Source: Bacillus massilioanorexius
GTDB lineage: Bacteria; Bacillota; Bacilli; Bacillales; DSM-1321
NCBI RefSeq assembly: GCF_902374955.1
Contig: NZ_CABKRX010000087.1
Span: 131,464-195,463, forward strand
DNA length: 64,000 nt
Direction: 5' to 3'
Shown: one piece after another, positions 1 to 8,443 of the stretch
How the letters are laid out: every line of letters starts with the position of its first letter
Position numbering within the stretch: the first letter of the stretch is position 1
The notes under the pieces: generated by a model
Told to the model about the DNA's origin: nothing
Databases searched by the model: none
The model's input: the letters and a program-made list of their open reading frames with translations, nothing else
Translations under genes and position numbers: made by a program

Positions 1-225
1 TAAAAATCCTTCCCATTTTCTACTACCTGGTTCACAAATATGAACATGTGCATCCACCATACCTGGCATAACGTATTGATAGGATGCATCTATTATTTGA
101 TTTGCATTTGCCTGAATATTATAAGCAATCTCGACAATTTTACCGTCTTTAATACCAATATCGAGCTGTTCTACCTTATCTTTTAATACAACATCTCCAT
201 TTTTAATAATCAAATCAAACTTCAT
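1..225 (-). CDS. Allantoinase-like amidohydrolase, N-terminal 75 codons (cut by window edge)
   Basis: The reading frame runs from an ATG at 225 off the left edge. The protein opens with the MKFDLIIKNGDVV strand typical of cyclic amidohydrolases and reaches a metal-binding HxH in MVDAHVHICEPG followed by WEGF. The combination HVH..EPG...WEGF is characteristic of allantoinases (PucH/AllB), which hydrolyse allantoin to allantoate in purine degradation in the cytoplasm. A purine-rich GGAGAGAGG stretch just upstream supports this start. Only the N-terminal beta-sandwich and the first metal motif are visible, so dihydropyrimidinase or another relative is not excluded. Confidence 0.7.
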   Translation of the reverse strand, partial: MKFDLIIKNGDVVLKDKVEQLDIGIKDGKIVEIAYNIQANANQIIDASYQYVMPGMVDAHVHICEPGSRKWEGFL

Positions 226-601
226 TTCCTCTCTCTCCTTTTATTATTTTTTAATTATTCTGAATTTTCAATACAAAAATATTTTGTTTCTTCTTCCTAA
301 AAATGTGAGTATGCTAATTATGTTTGATTTTTTTAAAATTGTGAATATAAAAGAATAAGTCCCAAACATTGAAAATCCTATCATGTACCAATTCATTGAT
401 AAAACATAATAAGTGAAGTTCTCTTAGGATTTACTAAAATCCAATAAACACGTTATGTCCAATTGGCCTTCGATTTGATTGTGTTATTATTTATGATTTT
501 TGAAATAATCGATGAAGAATTGTAAGAAGGTTATATTTTCGTAAATTGCATTTGAAAACGCTATGTTAATGTTTATTGATGATAATGGCTGCAATCCATA
601 T

Positions 602-665
602 ACTTTCCGTCGGCGAGTGCCTGATCTTCTTACTTGATTCTCTAACGGGAGCCTCACGTATTTGC
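602..665. repeat. Degenerate GC-rich intergenic repeat copy
   Basis: A GC-richer island (CTTTCCGTCGGCGAGTG, then CGGGAGCCTCACGT) inside very AT-rich sequence. It resembles, in decayed form, the 'CGCTTTCCGCGGGCGAG ... CTCGC' intergenic repeat common in Bacillaceae. Similar islands lie at about 10430, 45190 and 57060. The similarity was judged by eye. Confidence 0.35.
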
Positions 666-1149
666 AACGCTTTATTATTTTTACAATAGGAACAATAACA
701 AAGTCTCTGAAGAAAAGTAAACTTGCTTTTAAACTGGTATGATTATGTTCTTGATGAAGGAATCGGTGATGGATGTTACGAGAGTATAAGGGTAGATATT
801 ATGTCAACCTAACGAGGTAGTTGAATTACACCAACAATGGTCCTTAAAATAGTAGTCAATTCTGTTAGTTTGTTTATAGTATAGGTATATTTAGCCATAA
901 CATAAGGAGGTTACATTTATATAATCTTGTTCTTTAACTTCTAAATAATAGAAGTTAAATAGGAAACTATCTCTTGTCCTTATAGAAAAATAGTTTATGT
1001 TTAATCATTTAAAAGCTTTCCTTTAATACCCCCTTCTTCATAAAGTTGACAAGCTACGAAAGTGTTAACAAACAAAAAAAGACAAAATCACTCTTCTTTT
1101 ATTTTAATATGTCAAAAAATCCTCCTTTAACGAAGTAAATACCACACTA

Positions 1150-1170
1150 ATGTTGTTTAATAAACAACAT
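1150..1170. promoter_or_regulatory. Perfect 10-bp inverted repeat with 1-nt centre
   Basis: ATGTTGTTTA at 1150-1159 is followed by a single A and its exact reverse complement at 1161-1170. The size and symmetry fit a dimeric repressor operator, but no flanking gene starts here, so the function is unknown. Confidence 0.3.
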
Positions 1171-1312
1171 CGTTCCTTAATTAAACAATAGGTTAATTAA
1201 GTTAAACTGATTTTATCAGAATTTTGTATAACTAGCAATATTATTCTAATGCTTCTATATTATTTTTTATTCAAACATCAAAACACTACAAGACAATAGG
1301 TTCTTATGCATG

Positions 1313-1346
1313 ATAAAAAAAGCCTATTCTATAAGAATAAGCCCTT
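1313..1346 (-). terminator. Rho-independent terminator after the chemoreceptor
   Basis: On the minus strand an imperfect stem pairs 1334-1343 with 1321-1330 and is followed by a T-run. It lies 17 nt beyond the stop codon of the chemoreceptor pseudogene. Confidence 0.6.
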
Positions 1347-1362
1347 TATTTGTATTCGACTT

Positions 1363-2595
1363 TTACTTACATTCATTTATTAATTCTAAAAAAGAATGCA
1401 AAATCCTACCAGATGAATCTAGCAATTTTCTCGTATTAACGACAGTACATTGGTGAACGAAGCTCTCAGCATCTTCATGAAATGCTATATGATCTTGGTA
1501 AATTTGCTTAAATGATGACAAATGACCATATTTTTCTTTATCTTCCTCACACCATTTTCCAAATTGACAATCGGTATGTGATGACACTTTTTTTGATCTG
1601 TTCAGCATTTTGAACAATATTGCGCAAAAAGTCTGCATGATCATTTAAACGAGCTGCTAAAATGATCTTATCATTTTGCTTTTCATCTATTTGAATATGT
1701 GATTCCATGGTTTGATACAGGTCCTTCATATGTAAACGTAACTTCTCACTAAATTCAGAGGACTCATGAAGCTCATGTGTTATTTCCATAATAGATGCTG
1801 AAGCTTCGTTTTGATTTTCGATCGCAGCATTTAACTCATGAATGGCTGAATTGGATAATTGGATTTGATCGATATTTTCTTCTAGTGCTTTATTTAATAC
1901 AGCTGTTTGATTAATAAATTTAGTTACATTATTCTGCAATGAAGTTAGAGAATGATCCGTATTATTAGAGCTCTTTTCAACATTTCTTGCTACTTCAGAT
2001 ACTTTAACTACTGAATCTTTTGTCTGCGAGGAAAGTTTACGAACTTCATCAGCTACTACAGCAAAGCCTTTACCACTCTCACCTGCTCGAGCAGCTTCAA
2101 TTGAAGCATTTAATGATAATAAATTTGTTTGTGCTGCTATGTCCGCTATGTCATTTGTTATGGAATCTATTTGTGAAATTCTATTATGTAACTGTGTAGA
2201 ATTTTCTAAAACACTTGAAATAGACATTTGAAAATCATTTTTCAAATTGTTTAAATCAGAAAGTTTATTTAAATTATCATCGTTACTTAGTGATAGCTGA
2301 TCCATTGTATTACTAATATGATTTATCGCAGCGGTAATTTCTTCAGACGATGCAAATGTTTCATCACTTATGGATGTTAACCGGGTTGCCATTTCATTTT
2401 TAAGCTGTGATTCAAAGCAAATCAATTCTGTATGAGCTAATGTAAAGGATAAAAAAGCTTTAACAGTTTCCCTTTCAGCTTCTATTTGTAACAATTTACT
2501 TTCCATTCGTTTTTGCTCATTTAAAAGGTTTGCAAATTTGCATTTTCATTTTGATCTGGCTGTATATCTATGCTTTCAGTCTTTCTCCAAAACAT
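1363..2595 (-). pseudogene. Methyl-accepting chemoreceptor with CZB domain, broken by two frameshifts
   Basis: A soluble receptor split over three frames. The gene starts at an ATG at 2593-2595 behind a GGGGGG box, and the first 24 codons (MFWRKTESIDIQ...) end at a TAA. The MCP signalling domain (IAAQTNLLSLNASIEAARAG, FAVVADEVRKLS) continues in another frame from about 2525. At an A7 run (T7 on the plus strand, 1588-1594) the frame shifts again into the C-terminal CZB zinc-binding domain (SSHTDCQFGKW...YGHL...HIAFHEDAE). Deleting one A from the run restores IKKVSSHTDCQFGKW. No transmembrane segment is present. CZB receptors sense cytoplasmic oxidants or zinc and signal to CheA. The gene is probably inactive unless transcriptional slippage rescues it. 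Confidence 0.8.
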
Positions 2596-2692
2596 TTGTA
2601 AACCCCCCTATTTTCCCTCTATCACTATATTTTACTTGATATTCTACAATAACAACAATAAAGATTCTAAATAGTTAAAAAATACCAAAAAG

Positions 2693-2723
2693 AGGATTCC
2701 TGGATAGGAAAACCAGGAATCCT
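2693..2723 (-). terminator. Terminator between bsaA and the chemoreceptor
   Basis: A perfect 11-bp stem (AGGATTCCTGG / CCAGGAATCCT) with a 9-nt loop, flanked by A-rich and T-rich sequence. It ends transcription of the peroxidase gene. Confidence 0.75.
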
Positions 2724-2759
2724 TCTTTGTGTAAAATAGCATTTTCTTAGATGTAGAAA

Positions 2760-3242
2760 TCATGTATTTAGTAGTTTTTTTATTTCCTCTTCAAAATCAA
2801 ACGGTTTTGTTTGAGGAGAAAATCTTTTCACAACATTTCCTTCTCGATCAATTAGAAATTTGGTGAAATTCCATTTTATACCTTTAGAACCCATAACTCC
2901 AGGTGCTTCAGTTGCTAAATAACGAAATAGCGGATGAGCATTCTCTCCTTTTACAGCAATTCTCGAAAACATAGGAAATGTAACGCCATAATTTAGTCGA
3001 CAGAAACTATCAATTTCCAGCTCGTCTCCAGGCTCTTGATTCATAAATTGGTTACATGGAAAGCCTAAAATAATGAATCCCTTTTCTTTATAGCGTTCAT
3101 ACAATGTTTGCAATTGTTCATATTGGGGTGTAAATCCACACTTACTAGCCGTATTTACGATAACAATAACGTTACCCTTATATTGTTCTAACGATATTTT
3201 TTCCCCGTTAATAAGAGAAGCTTCAAAATCAAAAACTGTCAT
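2760..3242 (-). CDS. bsaA: Glutathione peroxidase-family thiol peroxidase
   Basis: A 160-residue thioredoxin-fold peroxidase of the GPx family, cytoplasmic, reducing H2O2 or organic peroxides. The peroxidatic cysteine is C35 in NTASKCGFTP, at the position of selenocysteine in animal enzymes. The second conserved block GFPCNQF supplies the Cys/Gln pair, and KWNFTKFL carries the Trp/Asn of the catalytic tetrad. Bacterial members generally use thioredoxin rather than glutathione. The length matches B. subtilis BsaA. The start is supported by an AGGGGCG box. It is a single-gene unit closed by a strong terminator. Confidence 0.9.
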   Translation of the reverse strand: MTVFDFEASLINGEKISLEQYKGNVIVIVNTASKCGFTPQYEQLQTLYERYKEKGFIILGFPCNQFMNQEPGDELEIDSFCRLNYGVTFPMFSRIAVKGENAHPLFRYLATEAPGVMGSKGIKWNFTKFLIDREGNVVKRFSPQTKPFDFEEEIKKLLNT

Positions 3243-3333
3243 AATTAATCGCCCCTGACATTGATCTACTTAATTATTATAAAGTAAAGATATCATTTTA
3301 CATAATAAAGCACCTTTTTAACGTGGTTGATTC

Positions 3334-3858
3334 TTACTTTACATGAGTTAACATCTTTAGCGATTGAATACTATAATCAATCAGTTCGTATAAATTTTCC
3401 GCTTGATCTTCTGTTACAATTCTTTGGAATGAAACGATGCTTTTCCATGAATAATGGGTTATCTCTCCATTTACATAGTGGAGGGACGTTTTTGTTTCAA
3501 CTCTACGATCTTTCCCCCATATTTCTAGCAATTCGGAAGTAATATTTTCGACTTTACCTGAAAGTACTTCTTCTTTTTGCTGTGAAAAAAATTGAATCTC
3601 AATATACGCACCGGCAGCCTTTTCATCTTCTAACATTATTTCTCCTGCTAGAAGTTCAATGTTGGAGCTAACAACTATACCAGCTGTTATTTCGGCATTA
3701 TTCACTAGTTGAAACTGAATTTCAAAGTTCCTCGAAAGGATGGAAAGATCCACTATTTCCGCTCGATTAACAACTTTTATATCTCCAGTAAAATCAGCAT
3801 CATAAACCGAGCCTTCTACAATAATTTTAAAATTTTCATATGCTGTGGGATCAAACAT
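3334..3858 (-). CDS. Hypothetical protein, 174 aa, downstream of fhs
   Basis: I do not recognise the family. The sequence begins MFDPTAYENFKIIVEGSVYD, is rich in Glu/Asp/Ile, and has neither signal peptide nor membrane segment. Alternating hydrophobic residues suggest a mostly beta-strand N-terminal two thirds and an amphipathic helix at the end (ENLYELIDYSIQSLK). A GTGAGGAAA ribosome binding site supports the ATG at 3858. It starts 13 nt after fhs ends, so it is probably co-transcribed with it. Any link to one-carbon metabolism is only positional. Confidence 0.6.
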   Translation of the reverse strand: MFDPTAYENFKIIVEGSVYDADFTGDIKVVNRAEIVDLSILSRNFEIQFQLVNNAEITAGIVVSSNIELLAGEIMLEDEKAAGAYIEIQFFSQQKEEVLSGKVENITSELLEIWGKDRRVETKTSLHYVNGEITHYSWKSIVSFQRIVTEDQAENLYELIDYSIQSLKMLTHVK

Positions 3859-3871
3859 ATTTTTTCCTCAC

Positions 3872-5566
3872 TTAAAATAGCCCAACAGCTTGGCCATTCT
3901 CACCAACATCCATATTTAAGGCAGCTGGAGACTTTGGTAAACCCGGCATCGTCATCACATCACCAGTCAATGCGACAATGAATCCAGCTCCAATACATGG
4001 TTTTAACTCTCTCACGGTAATCGTGAAATCTGTAGGCATTCCTAGTTTTTGTGGATCATCTGAAAGTGAGTATTGTGTTTTTGCCATACATATCGGCAAA
4101 TTACTCCATCCATTTGCTTCGATATCAACTAATTGTTTTTTAGCGGATAGTGAAAATTCCACATCTTTTGCACCGTAAATTTTCTGAGCAATGGCTTTAA
4201 TTTTATTTTCAATTGTATCACTTACATCATATAAGTAAGTAAATTCATTTTCATTTTTTTCAATTAAAGAAACAAGTGTTTCAGCTAAACGTACTCCACC
4301 TGCCCCACCTTTTTCCCATACCTCGGTAAGTTCATATTGAATACCATGTTGTTGGCACAGCTCATTGAAAGCTGCAATTTCTTCAGAGCTATCTGTAACA
4401 AATCGATTTAACGCAACAACAAATGGTAATCCAAAAGAGGCAATATTTTCACAATGCTTTTGAAGGTTTTTAAAACCATTTTGCAGTGCTTCAACATTTT
4501 CCTTAGCTAAATCTTTCTTACCAACTCCACCATGCATTTTTAATGCACGAATTGTTGCAACAATGACCACAGCATCCGGTTTCATATTTGCACTTCTAGA
4601 TTTAATATGTAAAAACTTTTCCGCACCTAAATCTGCACCAAACCCAGCTTCTGTTACAACATAATCTCCCAATTTACGAGCCATTTTTGTAGCAATGACA
4701 CTATTACATCCATGAGCGATATTTGCAAAAGGTCCTCCATGAACAAAAGCAGGTGTATGTTCAATAGTTTGAACTAAATTTGGAAGAATGGCGTCTTTTA
4801 ATAAAAGAGTCAAAGCACCTTCTACACCTAAATCTGCCACTGTAATTGGTTTTCTTTGATATGTATAACCAATTACTATACGTGCTAATCTTCTTCTTAA
4901 ATCTTCTATGTTTTCTGCTAAGCATAAGATTGCCATAATTTCAGAAGCAACCGTAATATCAAAACCATCTTCACGTGGAACCCCTTGAACGGGTCCACCT
5001 AAACCAATTACGACTTTTCTAAGTGCCCTGTCATTTAAATCAACAACTCTTTTCCAAACGATTCTTCTTTGATCAATTTGCAATTCATTTCCTTGATGTA
5101 TATGATTATCAATCATTGCAGCTAAAGCATTATTAGCAGTTGTAATAGCATGTAAATCTCCAGTGAAATGAAGGTTAATCTCATCCATCGGAAGTACTTG
5201 TGCATATCCTCCCCCACAAGCTCCACCTTTAATGCCCATTACTGGACCTAAAGAAGGCTCACGCATGGCAATCACAGCTTTTTTACCAAGCTGATTCAAC
5301 GCATCTCCAAGTCCAACAGTTACAGTCGATTTCCCTTCACCCGCGCTTGTTGGATTAATGGCTGTTACAAGGATCAGTTTTCCTTCTGCTTTGGTACTTG
5401 GCTTACTTAATACATCTAGTGAAACCTTTGCTTTGTACTTCCCATACATATCGTATTCTTCAACATCCAAATGTAACGCCTCAGCTATATGTGAAATATG
5501 TTCCATTTGGGATTCATTTGCAATTTCTAAATCACTTTTGTACGTTTTCGTTGTTGATTTACTCAT
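3872..5566 (-). CDS. fhs: Formate--tetrahydrofolate ligase
   Basis: A 564-residue cytoplasmic enzyme that makes 10-formyl-THF from formate, THF and ATP. The P-loop-like motif TSAGEGKSTVTVGLG (about residues 71-85) binds ATP. The blocks MREPSLGPVMGIKGGACGGGY and NNALAAMIDNHI are family signatures. The C-terminus PGLPKSPAALNMDV is also typical, and the length is within the usual 555-560 range. It has an AGGAGG box 7 nt before the ATG. It heads a two-gene unit with the hypothetical gene at 3334-3858. Confidence 0.96.
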   Translation of the reverse strand: MSKSTTKTYKSDLEIANESQMEHISHIAEALHLDVEEYDMYGKYKAKVSLDVLSKPSTKAEGKLILVTAINPTSAGEGKSTVTVGLGDALNQLGKKAVIAMREPSLGPVMGIKGGACGGGYAQVLPMDEINLHFTGDLHAITTANNALAAMIDNHIHQGNELQIDQRRIVWKRVVDLNDRALRKVVIGLGGPVQGVPREDGFDITVASEIMAILCLAENIEDLRRRLARIVIGYTYQRKPITVADLGVEGALTLLLKDAILPNLVQTIEHTPAFVHGGPFANIAHGCNSVIATKMARKLGDYVVTEAGFGADLGAEKFLHIKSRSANMKPDAVVIVATIRALKMHGGVGKKDLAKENVEALQNGFKNLQKHCENIASFGLPFVVALNRFVTDSSEEIAAFNELCQQHGIQYELTEVWEKGGAGGVRLAETLVSLIEKNENEFTYLYDVSDTIENKIKAIAQKIYGAKDVEFSLSAKKQLVDIEANGWSNLPICMAKTQYSLSDDPQKLGMPTDFTITVRELKPCIGAGFIVALTGDVMTMPGLPKSPAALNMDVGENGQAVGLF

Positions 5567-5684
5567 AATAGCCTCCTATACATTTACCCTTTTCACCATA
5601 ATTGTACCACGACAAATGATTATTGCTTATTATATTATTGAACAAACAAAGATTTATATATTCAAAAAAATCAAAATATAATGG

Positions 5685-5714
5685 TTGAAACTTTGGTAAA
5701 TACTTCTTTATAAT
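5685..5714 (+). promoter_or_regulatory. Sigma-A-type promoter for metA
   Basis: TTGAAA at 5685-5690 and TATAAT at 5709-5714 are separated by 18 nt. The implied start lies about 40 nt before metA and leaves only a short leader, so there is no room for an S-box riboswitch. Confidence 0.6.
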
Positions 5715-5761
5715 GTCTATAATGTTTAATCTTCAATGATAAGTAATGAGGAGGCTTTTAA

Positions 5762-6670
5762 ATGCCAATAAAAATTCCACAAGCATTACCGGCAAAAGAT
5801 ATATTAGAAAGTGAAAATATATTTGTTATGGGGGATGATCGGGCTAGTACCCAAGATATTCGTCCATTAAATATATTAATCGTAAATATAATGCCTGAGA
5901 AAGAAAAAACAGAGGCTCAATTATTACGATTACTAGGTAATACACCGTTACAAGTAAATATAACATTTTTAAAAATGGAGACACACGAGTCCAAGAACAC
6001 AAGTAAGTATCATCTAGACCAATTTTATCAAACCTTCGATGAAGTCAAGCATAGAAAATTTGATGGAATGATTGTTACTGGTGCACCGGTAGAAAAGCTC
6101 GCTTTTCAGGATGTAAACTATTGGGCTGAGCTTAGTAAAATTATGGATTGGTCTAAACGAAATGTTACTTCGTCTTTACATCTTTGTTGGGGAGCCCAAG
6201 CCGCTCTGTATCATCATTATCAAATTGACAAAATAGAATTACCGAAAAAATGTAATGGAGTATATTTACATGAAGTCCTTAAAAGTAATGAAAAATTAGT
6301 ACGAGGCTTTGATGATGTTTTCTTTGCACCTCACTCTCGATATACCGATGTATTCTCTAACGAAGTGGCTGCGCATCCAGATTTATTAATTCTAGCAACA
6401 TCTGAAGAAGCTGGCATTTATATGATAGCATCCAGAGACGGAAAACATATCATGATTACAGGACATCCTGAATATGAGTCAGATACATTATTACAAGAAT
6501 ATGAAAGAGATCAAAAAAAGGGAATGGACGTAGAAATACCAGAGCATTACTTTCCTAACAATGATCCGTTAAAAAAACCGGCTCATAAGTGGCGCAGCCA
6601 TGCAAGCTTATTATTTTCTAACTGGCTAAACTATTATGTTTATCAAGAAACACCGTATCAATGGGATTGA
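5762..6670 (+). CDS. metA: Homoserine O-acetyltransferase, MetA type
   Basis: A 302-residue class I amidotransferase-fold acyltransferase for the first committed step of methionine synthesis. The nucleophile is C142 in SSLHLCWGAQA. The partner His and Glu lie in ITGHPEYESD. Residue 111 is Glu (VTGAPVEKLAF). In characterised MetA proteins, Glu111 goes with acetyl-CoA use and Gly111 with succinyl-CoA use, so I infer acetyltransferase activity despite the common 'succinyltransferase' label. An AGGAGG box precedes the ATG, and a promoter and terminator bracket the gene as a monocistron. Confidence 0.95.
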   Translation: MPIKIPQALPAKDILESENIFVMGDDRASTQDIRPLNILIVNIMPEKEKTEAQLLRLLGNTPLQVNITFLKMETHESKNTSKYHLDQFYQTFDEVKHRKFDGMIVTGAPVEKLAFQDVNYWAELSKIMDWSKRNVTSSLHLCWGAQAALYHHYQIDKIELPKKCNGVYLHEVLKSNEKLVRGFDDVFFAPHSRYTDVFSNEVAAHPDLLILATSEEAGIYMIASRDGKHIMITGHPEYESDTLLQEYERDQKKGMDVEIPEHYFPNNDPLKKPAHKWRSHASLLFSNWLNYYVYQETPYQWD

Positions 6671-6724
6671 AAGTATAAGAATTTTTAAAAAATTATTAAC
6701 CGCTATAAAAATACTTTAAAATGG

Positions 6725-6750
6725 AACGCCTGAGTCTTCAGGCGTTTTTT
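6725..6750 (+). terminator. metA terminator
   Basis: AACGCCTGA / TCAGGCGTT stem with a 4-nt loop and a T6 tail, about 55 nt after the metA stop. Confidence 0.85.
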
Positions 6751-6842
6751 ATCCCCTTACTGACATTAATAGAACAAGTTCCACTATCTTAAACATTTTC
6801 ATATTTTGAATATCAATAAACTAAAACGATTAGGGTGATTTT

Positions 6843-7685
6843 ATGGATATTAATCAAAATACGGAAAACTATGCTTATACTAATGATTTATCTCAATACG
6901 CAACTTCTGAGACATATGGTGAGGGATCATTCCCTTACAATGAACCCCATCCATACATTTATTCAAATCCACATCAGCAACAATTAGATCCACATCGCTA
7001 TCCACCCTCTCCTATTATAGAAATTGGCTGGCAACCTGCTGGAGGATGGAATCCTAGTGGTGGATCGATGCCTGGCGGTGGACCAATGCCTGGTGGTGGA
7101 CCGATGCCTGGTGGTGGAATGATGCCTGGTGGTGGAATGATGCCTAGTGGTGGATCGATGCCTGGTGGTGGAATGATGCCTGGTAGTGGAATGATGCCTA
7201 GTGGTGGACCGATGCCTGGTGGTGGAATGATGCCTAGTGGTGGATCGATGCCTGGTGGTGGAATGATGCCTGGTAGTGGAATGATGCCTGGTGGTGGAAT
7301 GATGCCTGGTGGTGGAATGATGCCTGGTGGTGGACCGATGCCTGGTGGTGGAATGATGCCTAGTGGTGGAATGATGCCTGGTGGTGGAATGATGCCTGGT
7401 AGTGGAATGATGCCTGGTGGTGGAATGATGCCTGGTGGTGAACCGATGCCGATGCCTAGTGGTGGACCGATGCCTAGTGGTGGACCGATGCCTGGTGGTG
7501 GAATGATGCCTGGTGGTGGAATGATGCCTGGTGGTGGAATGATGCCTGGTAGTGGAATGATGCCTGGTGGTGGAATGATGCCTGGTGGTGAACCGATGCC
7601 TAGTGGTGGGTGGAACCCTGGTGGTGGATCGATGGCTGGCGGTGGATGGAATCTTGGCAGCGGACCAATGCCTGGTGGAAGATAA
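6843..7685 (+). CDS. Gly/Met/Pro hexapeptide-repeat protein
   Basis: A 280-residue protein of unknown function. Residues 1-70 are polar and rich in Tyr, Asn and Pro, with no signal peptide. From about residue 74 to the end it consists of some 34 near-perfect hexapeptides of the form GGGMMP, where position 1 or 2 may be Ser and position 4 may be Pro or Ser. The last units change to GGWNP/GGGSMA. Such low-complexity Gly/Pro/Met tails are seen in spore-surface or matrix-associated Bacillus proteins, but there is no Cys or collagen GXY pattern to prove it. An AGGGTGAT box supports the start. It stands alone, with metA upstream and a bidirectional terminator downstream. Confidence 0.75.
   Translation: MDINQNTENYAYTNDLSQYATSETYGEGSFPYNEPHPYIYSNPHQQQLDPHRYPPSPIIEIGWQPAGGWNPSGGSMPGGGPMPGGGPMPGGGMMPGGGMMPSGGSMPGGGMMPGSGMMPSGGPMPGGGMMPSGGSMPGGGMMPGSGMMPGGGMMPGGGMMPGGGPMPGGGMMPSGGMMPGGGMMPGSGMMPGGGMMPGGEPMPMPSGGPMPSGGPMPGGGMMPGGGMMPGGGMMPGSGMMPGGGMMPGGEPMPSGGWNPGGGSMAGGGWNLGSGPMPGGR
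7064..7680 (+). repeat. 18-bp coding minisatellite
   Basis: About 34 head-to-tail copies of an 18-nt unit (GGTGGTGGAATGATGCCT and one- or two-base variants). Identity at the nucleotide level, including synonymous positions, indicates recent slippage or unequal recombination. A larger block of five units ending GGEPMP is itself duplicated (ending near 7450 and 7600). Confidence 0.9.
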
Positions 7686-7713
7686 TTAGAAAATTCAATA
7701 AAACGTTAGACAA

Positions 7714-7764
7714 AAAACATCTTTCTTTAGAAATAAAAAAATCATTTCTAAAGAAAGATGTTTT
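7714..7764. terminator. Bidirectional terminator between repeat gene and mntR
   Basis: A perfect 21-bp stem (7714-7734 with 7744-7764) and 9-nt loop, with T-rich sequence on both sides. It serves the repeat gene on the plus strand and mntR on the minus strand. Confidence 0.85.
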
Positions 7765-7792
7765 ACATAAGGAATTTTCATGAAGTTTTCAT

Positions 7793-8221
7793 TTATTCAT
7801 TCGATTGTTCATTCATTTTTTGTATTTTTTCAAGCTCTCTCACTCTACTTAAATCTTCCTCAAAATACTGCACAAGATCTCCCACTCGATCGATTGAGTC
7901 CCAGCTTAGATGATGTTCAATCCCTTCAACATCTTGGTATATATTCTCTTCCTTCACGCCAATGATACGAAGAAGTTTTTCTAATAATTCATGTCTATAT
8001 ACGAGTCTTTTTCCAATCTTTTTACCTTTAGTAGTTAATATAAGTCCGCGATATTTTTCATAAATTAAATAATCTTCATGATCTAGCTTTTGCACCATTT
8101 TTGTAACAGAGGATGGATGAACATTCAGATTTTCAGCAATATCTGATACTCTGGCATATCCTTTCTCTTCAATCAATATATATATTTGTTCAATATAATC
8201 TTCCATACTAGGTGTAGCCAT
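7793..8221 (-). CDS. mntR: Manganese-responsive transcriptional regulator MntR
   Basis: A 142-residue DtxR-family repressor of Mn2+ uptake genes. It has a winged helix (VSDIAENLNVHPSSVTKMVQKL) followed by a metal-binding dimerisation domain. D8 and E11 in SMEDYIEQ, and the later His/Glu ligands in YRHELLE and EGIEHHL, match the binuclear Mn site of B. subtilis MntR. I start at the ATG at 8219-8221 because GGGAGG lies 8 nt upstream. The in-frame codon five residues earlier would sit on the ribosome binding site. No Mn transporter gene is adjacent. Confidence 0.95.
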   Translation of the reverse strand: MATPSMEDYIEQIYILIEEKGYARVSDIAENLNVHPSSVTKMVQKLDHEDYLIYEKYRGLILTTKGKKIGKRLVYRHELLEKLLRIIGVKEENIYQDVEGIEHHLSWDSIDRVGDLVQYFEEDLSRVRELEKIQKMNEQSNE

Positions 8222-8382
8222 CCTGTATCCTCCCATTCAAAAACTATCAAATAAATTTTACTATAAATATGGTTTAATCTCAAGGAAGGACAAGATAATC
8301 ACTTACTTACACCCTCGATAAAGAAATACCTATCTACTTTTTCATTCTTACTACTAAATTAGGTTATATATGCTAAAAAATA

Positions 8383-8427
8383 AAGGGCATCTAAAAAGTT
8401 AATTGTAACTCATTTTAGATCACCCTT
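8383..8427 (-). terminator. trhO terminator
   Basis: Long stem (AAGGGCATCTAAAA with TTTTAGATCACCCTT, one bulge) followed on the minus strand by TATTTTTT, 17 nt after the trhO stop. Confidence 0.75.
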
Positions 8428-8443
8428 ATTAATCCATTATAAA

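Larger units (their letters stand above)
226..1312. other. Long AT-rich intergenic region without recognisable gene
   Basis: About 1.1 kb with stops in all frames and no ORF with a convincing ribosome binding site. It holds one degenerate copy of a GC-rich intergenic repeat (about 602-665) and a perfect 21-nt palindrome at 1150-1170. The rest looks like decayed, AT-rich sequence. Confidence 0.6.

Noticed and set aside
2760..3242. Annotating bsaA as a true glutathione-dependent enzyme
   Set aside because: The fold is GPx, but bacterial Cys-type members usually take electrons from thioredoxin; only the peroxidase family was asserted.
5650..5761. S-box (SAM) riboswitch upstream of metA
   Set aside because: The leader between promoter and start is too short and no S-box core is present.
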